A stretch of 64,000 bases of DNA from Aminobacter ciceronei (lineage in GTDB: Bacteria > Pseudomonadota > Alphaproteobacteria > Rhizobiales > Rhizobiaceae): assembly GCF_014138625.1 (NCBI RefSeq), contig NZ_JACJHY010000027.1:1-64000 (forward strand), given 5' to 3'. Position numbers and translations under genes: made by a program. Numbering within the stretch: position 1 is the first letter of the stretch; each line of letters starts with the position of its first letter. This document shows positions 52,442 through 61,597 of this stretch, piece after piece. The notes beneath the pieces are model-generated. The model made no database searches, was not told where the DNA came from, and saw only the letters and a list, made by a program, of their open reading frames with translations.

Positions 52442-54040
52442 ATGTCCGATCACCCCGCAACAACGGACGCAGCAATTGCCCGTCGCCTCGCCTTTGTCCG
52501 CTTCGACGGCGAGGCGCGCGCCGCGCTGAACGCCGTCCGACCCTCGATCGAGGCAGCGCTGCCCAAGGTGATGGACAGCTTCTACGGCCATATCGCCGAA
52601 TTCGCAGAGGCGCGGCGTTTCTTCGGACTAGGTGACGGCAGCAAACAGCGGATGCAGGCCGCCGGCGGGCGCCAGATGAAGCACTGGTCGGCCATCGCCG
52701 CCGCCGATTTCGGCGACGACTATGCCCAGTCGGCGCAGCGCATCGGCCGCATCCATGCCGACATCGGGCTCGAGCCGCGCTGGTATGTCGGCGGCTACAC
52801 GCTGATCATCGACGAGCTGGTATCGGTCATCCTCGAGCAGTCCTGGCCGAAGGCGCTCGGCATTCAGGCGCCGGGTCTGGCCAAGGCCAAAGAGGCGATG
52901 AGCGCCCTGCTCAAGGCCTCCTTGTTCGACATGGAGCTGGTGATCTCGACCTACCTCGAAACCGCCGAGCAGCGCCGGCTTTCGGCCGAAGCCGCGCGCG
53001 ACGCTGCCGAAAGGGAGCAGCGCACCGCACTGGTTTCGCTGGCTGAGGCCATCGACCAGCTGGCCAAGGGCCGCCTAAACCACCGCATCGACGGGCTCGA
53101 CGCGCCGAACTACGCGCAGATCCGGGACGACTCCAACCGCGCCATGGAACTGCTCGAGGAGGCCGTCGGCCGCATCCATGGCAATGCCGGCGCCATCCGC
53201 GACGGCTCGGCCCAGTTGGTGCAGGCGGCCGACGACCTCGCCCGTCGCACCGAGCACCAGGCGGCGAGCCTGGAAGAGACGGCCGCGGCACTGGTCGAGA
53301 TCTCGGAGGCGACGGCACAGACGACGACCGGGGCGACGCGCGCCGACAGCGTGGCGCAGGATGCCAGGTTGAGCGCCCAGTCGAGCAGCCAGGCGATGCG
53401 CGACATGATCGTCGCCATGGGCGAGATCGACAGCTCGGCCAGGCAGATCGGCCAGATCGTCTCGGTCATCGACGAGATCGCCTTCCAGACCAACCTGCTG
53501 GCGCTCAACGCCGGCGTCGAGGCAGCGCGCGCCGGCGACGCCGGCAAGGGCTTTGCCGTCGTCGCCGCCGAGGTGCGCGGCCTGGCGCTGCGCTCGGCGG
53601 AAGCGGCGCGCGAGATCAAGTCGCTGATCGCCTCGTCGGGCGAACGCGTCGCCGCCGGCGTGCGGCTGGTCGGCCAGACCGGGGAGGTGCTGGAGGTATT
53701 GACCGGCAAGGTGGCGGAGATCAGCGTGCTCGTCGCCGATATCGCCAACTCGGCCAAGGAGCAGTCGGTCGGACTTTCGGGCATCAACAACGCTGTCACC
53801 CAGCTCGACCAGGTGACCCAGCAGAACGCCGCGATGGTCGAAGAATCGACGGCTGCCTCGCACGCGCTTGCCGAGGAGGCGTCGGCACTGGCGACCAGCG
53901 TCGCGCATTTCGAGATTGGCGCGCGGACACCGCTCAGAGTTCACGCTGAAAAACACGTGCGCAGGCCGCAACCATCGCTCAGGGTCGTCAAACCGGCCAA
54001 GCCGGTTCCCACTGCGCAGGAAGGATGGACGGAGTTCTGA
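52442..54040 (+). CDS. globin-coupled methyl-accepting chemoreceptor (aerotaxis)
   Basis: A 532-residue soluble chemoreceptor. Residues 1-175 form a globin-coupled sensor domain of the HemAT type; the haem-ligand His105 lies in [17 protein letters not shown]. Residues 245-495 form the methyl-accepting signalling domain with the hairpin tip [20 protein letters not shown] and [12 protein letters not shown]. The C-terminus ends EGWTEF, a WxxF tether for CheR/CheB as in enteric NWETF. No transmembrane helix is present, so it senses cytosolic oxygen. It is a single-gene unit. Confidence 0.92.
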   Translation: MSDHPATTDAAIARRLAFVRFDGEARAALNAVRPSIEAALPKVMDSFYGHIAEFAEARRFFGLGDGSKQRMQAAGGRQMKHWSAIAAADFGDDYAQSAQRIGRIHADIGLEPRWYVGGYTLIIDELVSVILEQSWPKALGIQAPGLAKAKEAMSALLKASLFDMELVISTYLETAEQRRLSAEAARDAAEREQRTALVSLAEAIDQLAKGRLNHRIDGLDAPNYAQIRDDSNRAMELLEEAVGRIHGNAGAIRDGSAQLVQAADDLARRTEHQAASLEETAAALVEISEATAQTTTGATRADSVAQDARLSAQSSSQAMRDMIVAMGEIDSSARQIGQIVSVIDEIAFQTNLLALNAGVEAARAGDAGKGFAVVAAEVRGLALRSAEAAREIKSLIASSGERVAAGVRLVGQTGEVLEVLTGKVAEISVLVADIANSAKEQSVGLSGINNAVTQLDQVTQQNAAMVEESTAASHALAEEASALATSVAHFEIGARTPLRVHAEKHVRRPQPSLRVVKPAKPVPTAQEGWTEF

Positions 54041-54352
54041 GCCAAAAGAACAGCACCAGTCCTGCCATTGGAAATTGCTGACCTTCGCTTGCTCCGGTCA
54101 AACGTTTCGATGAGACGATCGGGATGGTTGAGGCCAGGGAAACAAGAATATCAGTATCGGGCGTGCCGTCGACATGCCGCGAAAGCGCACCTCCAGGCGC
54201 CAAGCTTGCATTAACCTGATCTTCCTCACCTTACTTGGATGTCGGATACCGGACATGGCGAACCAGCCACGAGGTTGCAACAGGGAGCGCCACAAAATCG
54301 GACGGGGACGTGCATCCTCGCCGCAGCGGCTGACCGCGCAGGCTTAGTGCCT

Positions 54353-54454
54353 TCAAACGCTTTCGAGAATACGCAGAGGGTTGGGTATCGGGGCGATCAG
54401 GCGGCGTGTGTAGGCATCGCGAGGCTGTTGCAGGATCAGATCGGCCGGGCCACC
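54353..54454 (-). pseudogene. C-terminal remnant of a peptide ABC transporter ATPase
   Basis: The minus strand reads GGPADLILQQPRDAYTRRLI then PNPLRILESV and a TGA at 54353-54355. The QPRDAYTRRLI pattern is the conserved C-terminal tail of Opp/Dpp ATPases. A TAG precedes it in frame, and the rest of the gene is gone. The flanking 54041-54352 and 54455-54760 show no convincing gene; an open plus-strand frame at 54239-54745 has no recognisable domain and is not annotated. Confidence 0.6.
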
Positions 54455-54760
54455 CTATCTACCTCTAAAGCCTCCCAACGCTGCGGCGCCGTCGTAATCC
54501 TGAAGCGATGGCGCCGGCGTATCTGCGGTGTCAATGGCACTCTTGACTGCTTCCTCCAGCGCTGCGGGCAAATGGCTTGCAGGCCTCGCCCATGTTTATT
54601 CAACCGTCGAATCCCAGCGTTGACGAGCTATGAGGTTGGGCGCAAATGCTCTGGTGAGCACTGGGCGGTTTGGGCCCCGGAGTCGGCGACCAAGTTTCTG
54701 CCGGATCCTGCCTCACGAGACGTGCCGGATCGTGCGTTCTCGTAGCCAGGGCGTTGGCGC

Positions 54761-55717
54761 TCAGCGCTTAGTCACTATCGTTCGGCCACGATATTCTCGT
54801 GCATCTTTCGCCCTGCGCTGCAGCGGCCCAAGGTCGGCATTGAAGCGCTCCATCATGGCAAGTCCCACCGCATTTGGCCTAAGCGCTGGCGCGCGGTCAT
54901 GAACGACCAGACCAGCACGCAAAGCAAACAACCGTTTGCCGTAGGCCATCAGGTGTTCGATGCCCTGCATCGTCGAGACGACGGCCGGCAGCATTTTGCG
55001 GTAATGCAACAGCGCTTCTTCTTCGTCTCGACAGATGAAGGCATTGTAGGCAGCGACTGCGTAGTCGATGCAGTCGGGTGCCAGGATCAGGCCGCGGCAA
55101 CCGATGCGCAGATTGTCGAGCATTTCCAACCCGGCGCGGCCGTTGAAGATCGGCAGCTTGCCGCCGGTTGCCTCGACAAGGCCGGCAATGTCGACCACCG
55201 GACCCTCGCCTTTGACCAGCTGGATGTTGGGGTGCTGGCGAACGAGGTCGCTGATCTCGGTCGCGCTCAGTCCACGGCCCATGAAGGCCGGGGCATTCTG
55301 GATCGCGACCGGCAGGTCGGTCGCCTCGGCCACGCGGCCGAAGAAGCGGATGTATTCGGCAGCACCATACTGGCCGACCATCGGCGGCTGCAGGATCAGC
55401 CAGTCGGCGCCGACGCTCTCGGCATGGCGCACCTGCGCGATCTGTTCTGCCACCGACGCACCGAAGATGGTGAGCGCCAGCGGCACCTTTCCGCCAGTGT
55501 CTTCGGCGATCCAGTCCATAACCATCCGGCGCTCGGCATCCGTCAGCTTCGACGCTTCAGTGGCAAGGCCGAGCGCGGCCATGCCGTGGACGCCGACCCC
55601 AAGGCAAAGTTCGACCTGCCGGCGCATGGCAGAGCGGTCGAGCTTTTCCTGATCATCGAACAGCGCATACAGGATGGCGTGGATGCCGTGCATGTCGGCG
55701 ACAGCGAAACGGGACAT
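54761..55717 (-). CDS. DHDPS/NAL-family lyase
   Basis: A 318-residue class I aldolase-fold protein of the dihydrodipicolinate synthase family. The Schiff-base Lys is in LVKGEGP, preceded by PNIQ. The Gly-rich site is LGLATEASKL, and LPVAIQNAP replaces the usual Tyr of the YN motif with Gln. ATG 55717 follows AAGGAGAGG. It starts 11 bp beyond the IlvD/Edd-like dehydratase gene. In this operon it may cleave or dehydrate the 2-keto-3-deoxy acid made by that dehydratase, as L-KDA dehydratase or KDG aldolase relatives do. It ends the cluster. Confidence 0.85.
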   Translation of the reverse strand: MSRFAVADMHGIHAILYALFDDQEKLDRSAMRRQVELCLGVGVHGMAALGLATEASKLTDAERRMVMDWIAEDTGGKVPLALTIFGASVAEQIAQVRHAESVGADWLILQPPMVGQYGAAEYIRFFGRVAEATDLPVAIQNAPAFMGRGLSATEISDLVRQHPNIQLVKGEGPVVDIAGLVEATGGKLPIFNGRAGLEMLDNLRIGCRGLILAPDCIDYAVAAYNAFICRDEEEALLHYRKMLPAVVSTMQGIEHLMAYGKRLFALRAGLVVHDRAPALRPNAVGLAMMERFNADLGPLQRRAKDAREYRGRTIVTKR

Positions 55718-55728
55718 CGGCCTCTCCT

Positions 55729-57426
55729 TCAATGGCTTTCGCGCGGCACGTCATGGCCACGGCAACCGACCAGGAAGTCGAGGTCGGCACCGTGATCGGC
55801 CTGCATGACACGCTCGACATAGAGGCTCTGGTAGCCGCCTTGCATCTCCGGCACAGGCGAGGTCCACAGCCTGCGGCGGCGGGTGAGTTCTTCATCGCTG
55901 ACTTCGAGGTGCAAACGGCGGCTCTCGACGTCGAGTTCGATCATGTCGCCATCCTCGACGAGGGCCAGCGGGCCGCCGACGGCCGCCTCGGGTGCCGCAT
56001 GCAGCACAACCGTGCCGAAGGCGGTGCCCGACATGCGCGCGTCGGAAATGCGGACCATGTCGCGTACGCCCTTTTCCAAGAGCTTCTGCGGCAGGGCCAT
56101 GTTGCCGACCTCGGCCATGCCGGGATAACCCTTGGGGCCGCAGTTCTTCAGCACCATCACACAGGTCTCGTCGATGTCGAGAGCGGGGTCGTCGACGCGC
56201 GCCTTGTAGTGCTCGATATTTTCAAAAACCACGGCGCGGCCGCGATGGCGCATCAGCTCCGGCGACGCTGCGGAAGGCTTCAGGATTGCACCGTTGGGCG
56301 CGAGGTTGCCACGCAGGACGGCAATGCCGCCCTGCTGGGTCAACGCCTTGTCGCGGGGCAGGATCACCTCTTCATTGAAGTTGTCGCCGACCGTCTTGCC
56401 GGTAACCGTCAGCGCGTCGAGATCGAGCAGGTCGGCGATCTCCTTCATGACGGCAGGAAGACCGCCGGCGTAGCAGAACTCTTCCATCAGGAATTTGCCG
56501 GAAGGCATCAAATTGAGGATGGTCGGGATGTCGCGGCCATAACGGTCCCAGTCCTCGAGCGTCAGCTCAGTGCCGATCCTGCCGGCGATGGCGAGCAGAT
56601 GCACGACCGCGTTGGTCGAGCCGCCGATTGCACCGTTGATGCGGATGGCATTGGCGAATGCCTTCCTGGTGAGGATGGCGGACAGGCGCAGATCTTCCTT
56701 GACCATCGCAACGATGCGCCGGCCGGAAAGGCGGGCAAGCCGCGCGCGGTGGGCATCCACGGCGGGATAGGCGGCGTTGCCAGGCAGGGCCAGGCCGAGC
56801 GACTCGACCATCGACGCCATGGTCGAAGCGGTGCCCATGGTCATGCAATGGCCGGGCGACCGCGACATCGCGCTTTCGGCAGCGGCGAACTCCTGCTCGG
56901 TCATCAGACCGGCGCGCACGTCCTCGGAGAACTTCCAGACGTCGGTGCCAGAGCCGATCGGCTTGCCACGGAAACGGCCGTTGAGCATCGGGCCACCCGA
57001 AACGACGATCGCCGGCGCGTCGCAGGACGCAGCCCCCATGACCAGCGACGGCGTGGTCTTGTCGCAACCGGCCATCAGCACCACGCCGTCCATCGGGTTG
57101 CCGCGGATCGCTTCTTCGACATCCATCGAGGCGAGGTTGCGAAACAGCATGGCTGTCGGACGCAAGTTGGATTCGCCGCATGAGAAGACAGGAAACTCGA
57201 GCGGCAGGCCGCCCGCTTCGAGAATGCCGGCCTTCACGTGCTCGACCAGGCCGCGGAAATGCGCATTGCAGGGGGTGAGTTCGGAGAAGGTGTTGCAGAT
57301 GCCGATCACCGGGCGGCCGTCGAAGGCATCGTCGGGCAGCCCGTTGTTCTTCATCCAACTACGGTGAATGAAGGCATCCTTGCCAAAGCCACCGAACCAG
57401 GCCTGTGAACGCAATTTCCGTGTCAC
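55729..57426 (-). CDS. IlvD/Edd-family dehydratase (aldonate dehydratase, L-arabonate/D-galactonate type)
   Basis: A 565-residue Fe-S dehydratase. Cluster cysteines are in GICNTFSELTPCN, AGCDKTTPS and KNCGPKGYPGM. GGSTNAVVHL and DARMSGTAFGTVVLH are further family marks. By sequence style it is closer to sugar-acid dehydratases (L-arabonate dehydratase) than to dihydroxyacid dehydratase. It removes water from an aldonate to give a 2-keto-3-deoxy acid. It lies between the SMP-30 lactonase (54 bp) and the DHDPS-like lyase. Confidence 0.92.
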   Translation of the reverse strand: MTRKLRSQAWFGGFGKDAFIHRSWMKNNGLPDDAFDGRPVIGICNTFSELTPCNAHFRGLVEHVKAGILEAGGLPLEFPVFSCGESNLRPTAMLFRNLASMDVEEAIRGNPMDGVVLMAGCDKTTPSLVMGAASCDAPAIVVSGGPMLNGRFRGKPIGSGTDVWKFSEDVRAGLMTEQEFAAAESAMSRSPGHCMTMGTASTMASMVESLGLALPGNAAYPAVDAHRARLARLSGRRIVAMVKEDLRLSAILTRKAFANAIRINGAIGGSTNAVVHLLAIAGRIGTELTLEDWDRYGRDIPTILNLMPSGKFLMEEFCYAGGLPAVMKEIADLLDLDALTVTGKTVGDNFNEEVILPRDKALTQQGGIAVLRGNLAPNGAILKPSAASPELMRHRGRAVVFENIEHYKARVDDPALDIDETCVMVLKNCGPKGYPGMAEVGNMALPQKLLEKGVRDMVRISDARMSGTAFGTVVLHAAPEAAVGGPLALVEDGDMIELDVESRRLHLEVSDEELTRRRRLWTSPVPEMQGGYQSLYVERVMQADHGADLDFLVGCRGHDVPRESH

Positions 57427-57480
57427 TGTCGTATTCCCGTAGTTGAAGGTCCGCTGGCGGCGGAGGGCACGGCTATGCCG

Positions 57481-58356
57481 CTAGATCAGCACATCAGGCT
57501 CCAGCCGGCCCTTGACCGGCAGGTCGACCAGAAAAGTCCTTCCGGCATCCGGCTCGGCACGGTGCGCGTCATCGCTCAACCCGATCCAGGCGGACGTCAC
57601 CGCAAGACGGTCGGCATGTTTGCCTAGGAATGCCGGGCATGACGGCTGGCTCACCGGCAACGGCACCGAGCGGACAAGTTCGCCGTCGGGCGCGTAGGCG
57701 ACCAAATTGCCCTCACCCCAGCGCGCGTTCCACAGGGTTCCATCGGCGTCGACCACCGATCCGTCGAAGCTGCCCGTGCTCGGGCTTCCGGCAAAAACCT
57801 TGGGCTCGCCTTCAGGCAGTCCGGTCCTTGCGTCGCAGGCAACACGCATGATCCGGCCGACTGCGGTGTCGGCGTAATAGGCAATGGTGCCGTCGGGGGA
57901 GAACGCGATCGAATTGGGAATGGAAACGCCGGCATAGAGCTCGCGCAATTCGCCGCGAAAGAACCAATAGACCCTGCCGGCGCCCGCCTCAGCCTGCTTG
58001 CCCATCGTGCCGAACCACAAGGCTCCGCATGGATGCACCCGGGCATCGTTGGAGCGCGTGGCCGCGTTCGTCGCCTCGACCGGGGTATGAAGGGCCATGC
58101 CACCCGTCGTTCTGTCCCTGACGTGAAGGCCGGTCTCGGTCAGGATCAGCTGACGCTCGCCATCGATGGTCGCCTGCGCGCTTGCCATCTGGCCGAGCTG
58201 GGTCGTCATGGTGCGATCTTCGCCGAAACGTTTCTCCAGCAGCAGCCCGTTGACGATGTCGAACCAGTAAAGCGTGTCACTCACCGGATCGTAGCTCGGT
58301 CCCTCGCCGAGTTCACAGGCATGGTCGGACAATACCGAAACGAGGTCAGCCGGCAT
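57481..58356 (-). CDS. SMP-30/gluconolactonase-family sugar lactonase
   Basis: A 291-residue beta-propeller. Family segments are CELGEGPSYDPVSDTLYWFDI (in parts), TNAATRSNDARVHPCGALWFGTM (in parts: SNDARVHPCG) and SFDGSVVDADGTLWNARW. The metal ligands are Glu17 in LGEGP, Asn/Asp in SNDAR and Asp in DGSVVDADG. It hydrolyses the aldonolactone made by the SDR dehydrogenase. It overlaps the DgoA stop by 11 bp. Length is normal. Confidence 0.88.
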   Translation of the reverse strand: MPADLVSVLSDHACELGEGPSYDPVSDTLYWFDIVNGLLLEKRFGEDRTMTTQLGQMASAQATIDGERQLILTETGLHVRDRTTGGMALHTPVEATNAATRSNDARVHPCGALWFGTMGKQAEAGAGRVYWFFRGELRELYAGVSIPNSIAFSPDGTIAYYADTAVGRIMRVACDARTGLPEGEPKVFAGSPSTGSFDGSVVDADGTLWNARWGEGNLVAYAPDGELVRSVPLPVSQPSCPAFLGKHADRLAVTSAWIGLSDDAHRAEPDAGRTFLVDLPVKGRLEPDVLI

Positions 58357-58996
58357 TGTTCTCGTCCTCGAAAGCCGCGTCCCAGGCAGCTACTGCGGAC
58401 CTTGCCCGCGCCGCCACCTCATCGATACCCATGCCGGGGCGGAACAGGCTGGTGCCTAGCCCGAAAGCGGTGACGCCGGCTGCGCGATAGCTGGCGAAAT
58501 CGCGATCCGAAACACCGCCGACGGCACCGATGACAGTGTCTTTGGGCAGCACCGCGCGCATCGCAGCGATACCGCCTGCCCCGATCACGCTGGCGGGGAA
58601 GAATTTCAGCGCCGAAGCTCCGAGCTTAACCGCTTTGAACGCCTCGGTCGGGCTCATCACCCCGGGCATAGTCACCATGCCTTGGCGGGCAGCTGCAGCC
58701 ATCACCTCGGCGTCGATGTTGGGGCTGACGACAAGGCGACCGCCGACCCCAGCGAGGCTATCGACCTGGGTTGCTTCAAGCACGGTACCTGCACCGATCA
58801 ACGCGGAAACTGGCAGGCTTCCGACGATGGAAGCGATGGAGGCAAATGGCTCCGGCGAGTTGAGCGGCACCTCGATTGCCTCGATACCGGCTTCATAGAT
58901 AACGCAGGCCACCGCAACGGCCTGGTCAGGAGTAAGCCCGCGCAGGATCGCGACCAGTCCGCGGCGCAGCTTGGGAAATTGCGCTGTTCTGGTCAT
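58346..58996 (-). CDS. dgoA: 2-dehydro-3-deoxy-6-phosphogalactonate aldolase
   Basis: A 216-residue class I aldolase of the KDPG/KDPGal family, which splits KDPGal to pyruvate and glyceraldehyde 3-phosphate. The general-base Glu lies in EAIEVPLNSP, the phosphate site GAGTVLE follows, and the Schiff-base Lys is in ASALKFFPAS. The motif GAVGGVSDRDF marks the phosphate-binding loop. It overlaps the DgoK stop by 4 bp (ATGA) and the SMP-30 gene by 11 bp. Confidence 0.92.
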   Translation of the reverse strand: MTRTAQFPKLRRGLVAILRGLTPDQAVAVACVIYEAGIEAIEVPLNSPEPFASIASIVGSLPVSALIGAGTVLEATQVDSLAGVGGRLVVSPNIDAEVMAAAARQGMVTMPGVMSPTEAFKAVKLGASALKFFPASVIGAGGIAAMRAVLPKDTVIGAVGGVSDRDFASYRAAGVTAFGLGTSLFRPGMGIDEVAARARSAVAAWDAAFEDENNAG

Positions 58997-59931
58997 GCCG
59001 GCACTCCTTGGATCATTTCGTTCTGGCGCGCCGCCTCAAACAGGCCGATGCGCACTGCGGTGTCGGCATCGATGGCGCGGACCTCTAACTCGGCGATCTC
59101 GAAAACACGGCGATAAAGCGTGGCGAGCGTACCTGATGCGACAAGGGTCACACTTGCGTCAGCATGGAGAAATTGTCGCCGAGCAGACGCCACTTCGCTG
59201 CCGATCATCAGGCCGGATAGCCTTGCAGCCGCGTCCTCAGGCGTCAGACCATGAAGCAGCGAACCGGCCCGGATCGAAAACAGTCGCGAGGCGAAATCGC
59301 CGCCGTCAGCGAGCGCGAGCTCGCAGGCTCTTGCAAATACCGGGTTCTCCGTCGAGACGGTGTCCGGCTGCTCGCCAATCGAATGGCGCAGGATGGAGTG
59401 ACCTGAGAGCAGCGCGAACAATTCGCCGGTTGGCCACGTCCGGAAAGTCTCGACGGCGCCACTGTCGACAATCACCCATTTGGAGTGGGTACCCGGCATA
59501 CAGACCACATGGCGGCCGGCAGTCTCGAGCTTCGCGCCGGCCAGTTGCGTCTCCTCGCCCCGCATCACGTCGGGGGCGTCGAGACTGCGACAGGCCAGGC
59601 CCGGCACGATGCGGATGTCGCGCCCCGCATGGGGAACGCGGACGGCGCCCCTCAGGATCGCCGAAATTGAGGACGGGACGTCGACATAAGGCGCCTCGAT
59701 CCATCCCTGGCGCGCGCCGGCCATACCGCAGATGATGACCGGCACGTCGTCCGGCGCGCGCAAGGCAGCAAGGCACCGTTGGAGAATGGGCTCGAAGCCG
59801 ACCGTCTGGGCTGTGGTCAGCCCTTCGTCGCTGCGATGTTCGGCATGGGCGGCACCTTCGGCATCGAGGAGCCACGCCCGCATGCGGGTGGTTCCCCAAT
59901 CGATTGCCACGATGACGGATGCTGCGGCCAT
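58993..59931 (-). CDS. dgoK: 2-dehydro-3-deoxygalactonokinase
   Basis: A 312-residue sugar kinase of the ASKHA fold. ATP phosphate-1 motif is IAIDWGTTRMRAWLL (as VAIDWGTT), GMAGARQGWIEAPY follows, and the substrate site MPGTHSKWV leads to the C-terminal LHGLTPEDAA and VASGTLATLYRR. The order of these marks matches DgoK. It phosphorylates KDGal at O6. It overlaps dgoA by 4 bp and starts 7 bp past the SDR gene. Confidence 0.93.
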   Translation of the reverse strand: MAAASVIVAIDWGTTRMRAWLLDAEGAAHAEHRSDEGLTTAQTVGFEPILQRCLAALRAPDDVPVIICGMAGARQGWIEAPYVDVPSSISAILRGAVRVPHAGRDIRIVPGLACRSLDAPDVMRGEETQLAGAKLETAGRHVVCMPGTHSKWVIVDSGAVETFRTWPTGELFALLSGHSILRHSIGEQPDTVSTENPVFARACELALADGGDFASRLFSIRAGSLLHGLTPEDAAARLSGLMIGSEVASARRQFLHADASVTLVASGTLATLYRRVFEIAELEVRAIDADTAVRIGLFEAARQNEMIQGVPA

Positions 59932-59938
59932 CGTCCCC

Positions 59939-60721
59939 TCACTGCGCGGCGTGCTGGAGAACGCTCAGCCCACCGTCGACAGTCAGGCAGGCGGCGTTCA
60001 TGAACGGGCATTCGTCCGAGATCATGAACACGGCCGCCTTGGCGATCTCGGTGGTGGTGGCGATGCGCTTGCCGGGATGGAGAGCCAGGGTTTCGGCACG
60101 CGCCTTTGCCGGATCGGCAAAGCTGTTCCAGTAGTCGATGTTCTTCTGTGTCTCGACATAGCCGGGTGCGAGCGCATTCACGCGCACGCCGGAAGCCGCA
60201 TATTCGAGCGCCAGAGACTTGGTCAGTCCTAGCAGCGCGTGCTTGGCCAGCGGATAGGGGAAGGTATGCGGAATGATGGTGAAGGAATGCGTCGAGGCGA
60301 TGTTGAGGATCGCCCCACCGCCGGCCGAGATCATGCCTGGCAATACTGCCTTGCAGCAGTTCCATGCGCCCTTGAGATTGACGTCGAAACAACGCAGCCA
60401 TTCGGCATCAGTGGTTTCGAGCGGCGAACCAAAGACGTTGATGCCGGCATTGTTGATCAGGGCGTTGACGGGGCCGATCGTCTTTTCCGCCGAGATCATG
60501 GCGGCAGCTATGGCAGTCATATCGGAAATGTCGGCCTCGGCATGACCGAGCGCGCCCTCGGATGCCCCAAGCTTGGCAACAGTCTCGCGCAGCAGCGGGC
60601 CGTCACGGTCGACGATGAAAAGTTTTGCACCCTCCTTCAGGCATTGCTGAGCTATGGCCAGGCCAATGCCCTGTGCTGCGCCGGTCAGGAAAATGCGTTT
60701 GCCGACAAGACGGTCGCTCAT
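59939..60721 (-). CDS. SDR-family dehydrogenase (galactose/arabinose 1-dehydrogenase candidate)
   Basis: A 260-residue classical short-chain dehydrogenase. The cofactor motif is TGAAQGIGLAIA, the NNAG motif is ALINNAGINVF, and the catalytic Ser-Tyr-Lys are in ASTHS, then TFPYPLAKHALLG. VDGGLSVLQHA closes the protein. In this gene order (epimerase, dehydrogenase, kinase, aldolase, lactonase, dehydratase) it should oxidise the free sugar to its lactone, though SDRs cannot be assigned to a sugar by sequence alone. The stop of the aldose epimerase overlaps its start by 4 bp. Confidence 0.88.
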   Translation of the reverse strand: MSDRLVGKRIFLTGAAQGIGLAIAQQCLKEGAKLFIVDRDGPLLRETVAKLGASEGALGHAEADISDMTAIAAAMISAEKTIGPVNALINNAGINVFGSPLETTDAEWLRCFDVNLKGAWNCCKAVLPGMISAGGGAILNIASTHSFTIIPHTFPYPLAKHALLGLTKSLALEYAASGVRVNALAPGYVETQKNIDYWNSFADPAKARAETLALHPGKRIATTTEIAKAAVFMISDECPFMNAACLTVDGGLSVLQHAAQ

Positions 60722-61596
60722 TGGGTAACCTCGAAGTTCGAAACGGTGATCGAAAAAGCCCCAGACAGGGTTTGCCCAGGCGCAAGCAGATGGAGTGCGT
60801 TCGGGCCTGAAGTCGCCAGCGCATTGGGCGTGTGCGACATTGGCTCAAGGCAGAAGAAGCTCCTGTCTTCCTCCGGCGCATAGAGCATGTAGCGCGAGAA
60901 CGGCGCATCGGCGGCGATGTCTGCGGCGAGCTTCGTCTCGGGCCAGATGATCCGCGCCTGCCCGCTCCAGCCTTCGAAGCAATTGTTCAGCCTTCGGCGT
61001 GGCAGCAGGCGCGGCGTTGCGAAATCGGCGCTGTCCGGGATCGGTGTGCGCACGCCAGGCAGATAGCCCTCGCGCTCGGTCCACCAAGCCATCGCCGGGG
61101 CCATGAGCAGGGTGCCCTCGGTGCGGGAAAAATAGGGGTGGAAGCCGATGCCAAACGGCAACGGCTCGTTACCCAGGTTCGTCACCGAAAGCGATAAGGT
61201 CACGGTTGCACCGTCCAGTGTGACGGTCTGAACAGCGCGATAGACGTGTGGCGACTTAGCCGGCCGCAGTTGCTCGAAAGCGAGCCGAACATGGGTGGCC
61301 GATGCATCTTCAACGTTCCATTCGGCTAGCCAGCCGTCGCCATGGATGTAGTTCGGCTCAGCCGTGTTGGGCGTGAAGCGATAGCTTTTGCCGCCGAGCT
61401 CGAAACCGTTGCCTTCGACGCGATTGCCGACCGGAACCAAAGGAAAGCAGGCCGAGCGCAAGACGTCGAACGCGCCGTCGTCATGTCGGCGCAGGAAGCG
61501 ACGTCCATCGCGCGTATGGCCGTCAACGACCGCCCCGCCCTTAAGGCTCATCCGCAGCGACAGGCGGTCGCCTTCAAGTTCGACAAACCCTTGCAT
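60718..61596 (-). CDS. aldose 1-epimerase family protein
   Basis: A 292-residue GalM-like protein. Catalytic His and Glu sites are visible: NYIHGDGWLAEWNV holds the first His, FGIGFHPYFSR the second His and FFCLEPMSHTPNAL the Glu. NRVEGNGFELGGKSYRF in parts is typical. It interconverts alpha and beta aldose so that the dehydrogenase gets its anomer. It overlaps the SDR gene by 4 bp and lies 1 bp past the ABC permease gene. Confidence 0.9.
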   Translation of the reverse strand: MQGFVELEGDRLSLRMSLKGGAVVDGHTRDGRRFLRRHDDGAFDVLRSACFPLVPVGNRVEGNGFELGGKSYRFTPNTAEPNYIHGDGWLAEWNVEDASATHVRLAFEQLRPAKSPHVYRAVQTVTLDGATVTLSLSVTNLGNEPLPFGIGFHPYFSRTEGTLLMAPAMAWWTEREGYLPGVRTPIPDSADFATPRLLPRRRLNNCFEGWSGQARIIWPETKLAADIAADAPFSRYMLYAPEEDRSFFCLEPMSHTPNALATSGPNALHLLAPGQTLSGAFSITVSNFEVTQ

Positions 61597-61597
61597 C

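Noticed and set aside
54239-54745. Plus-strand open frame of 168 codons
   Set aside because: No recognised domain or ribosome site, unusual residue mix, and it overlaps the ABC ATPase remnant on the other strand.
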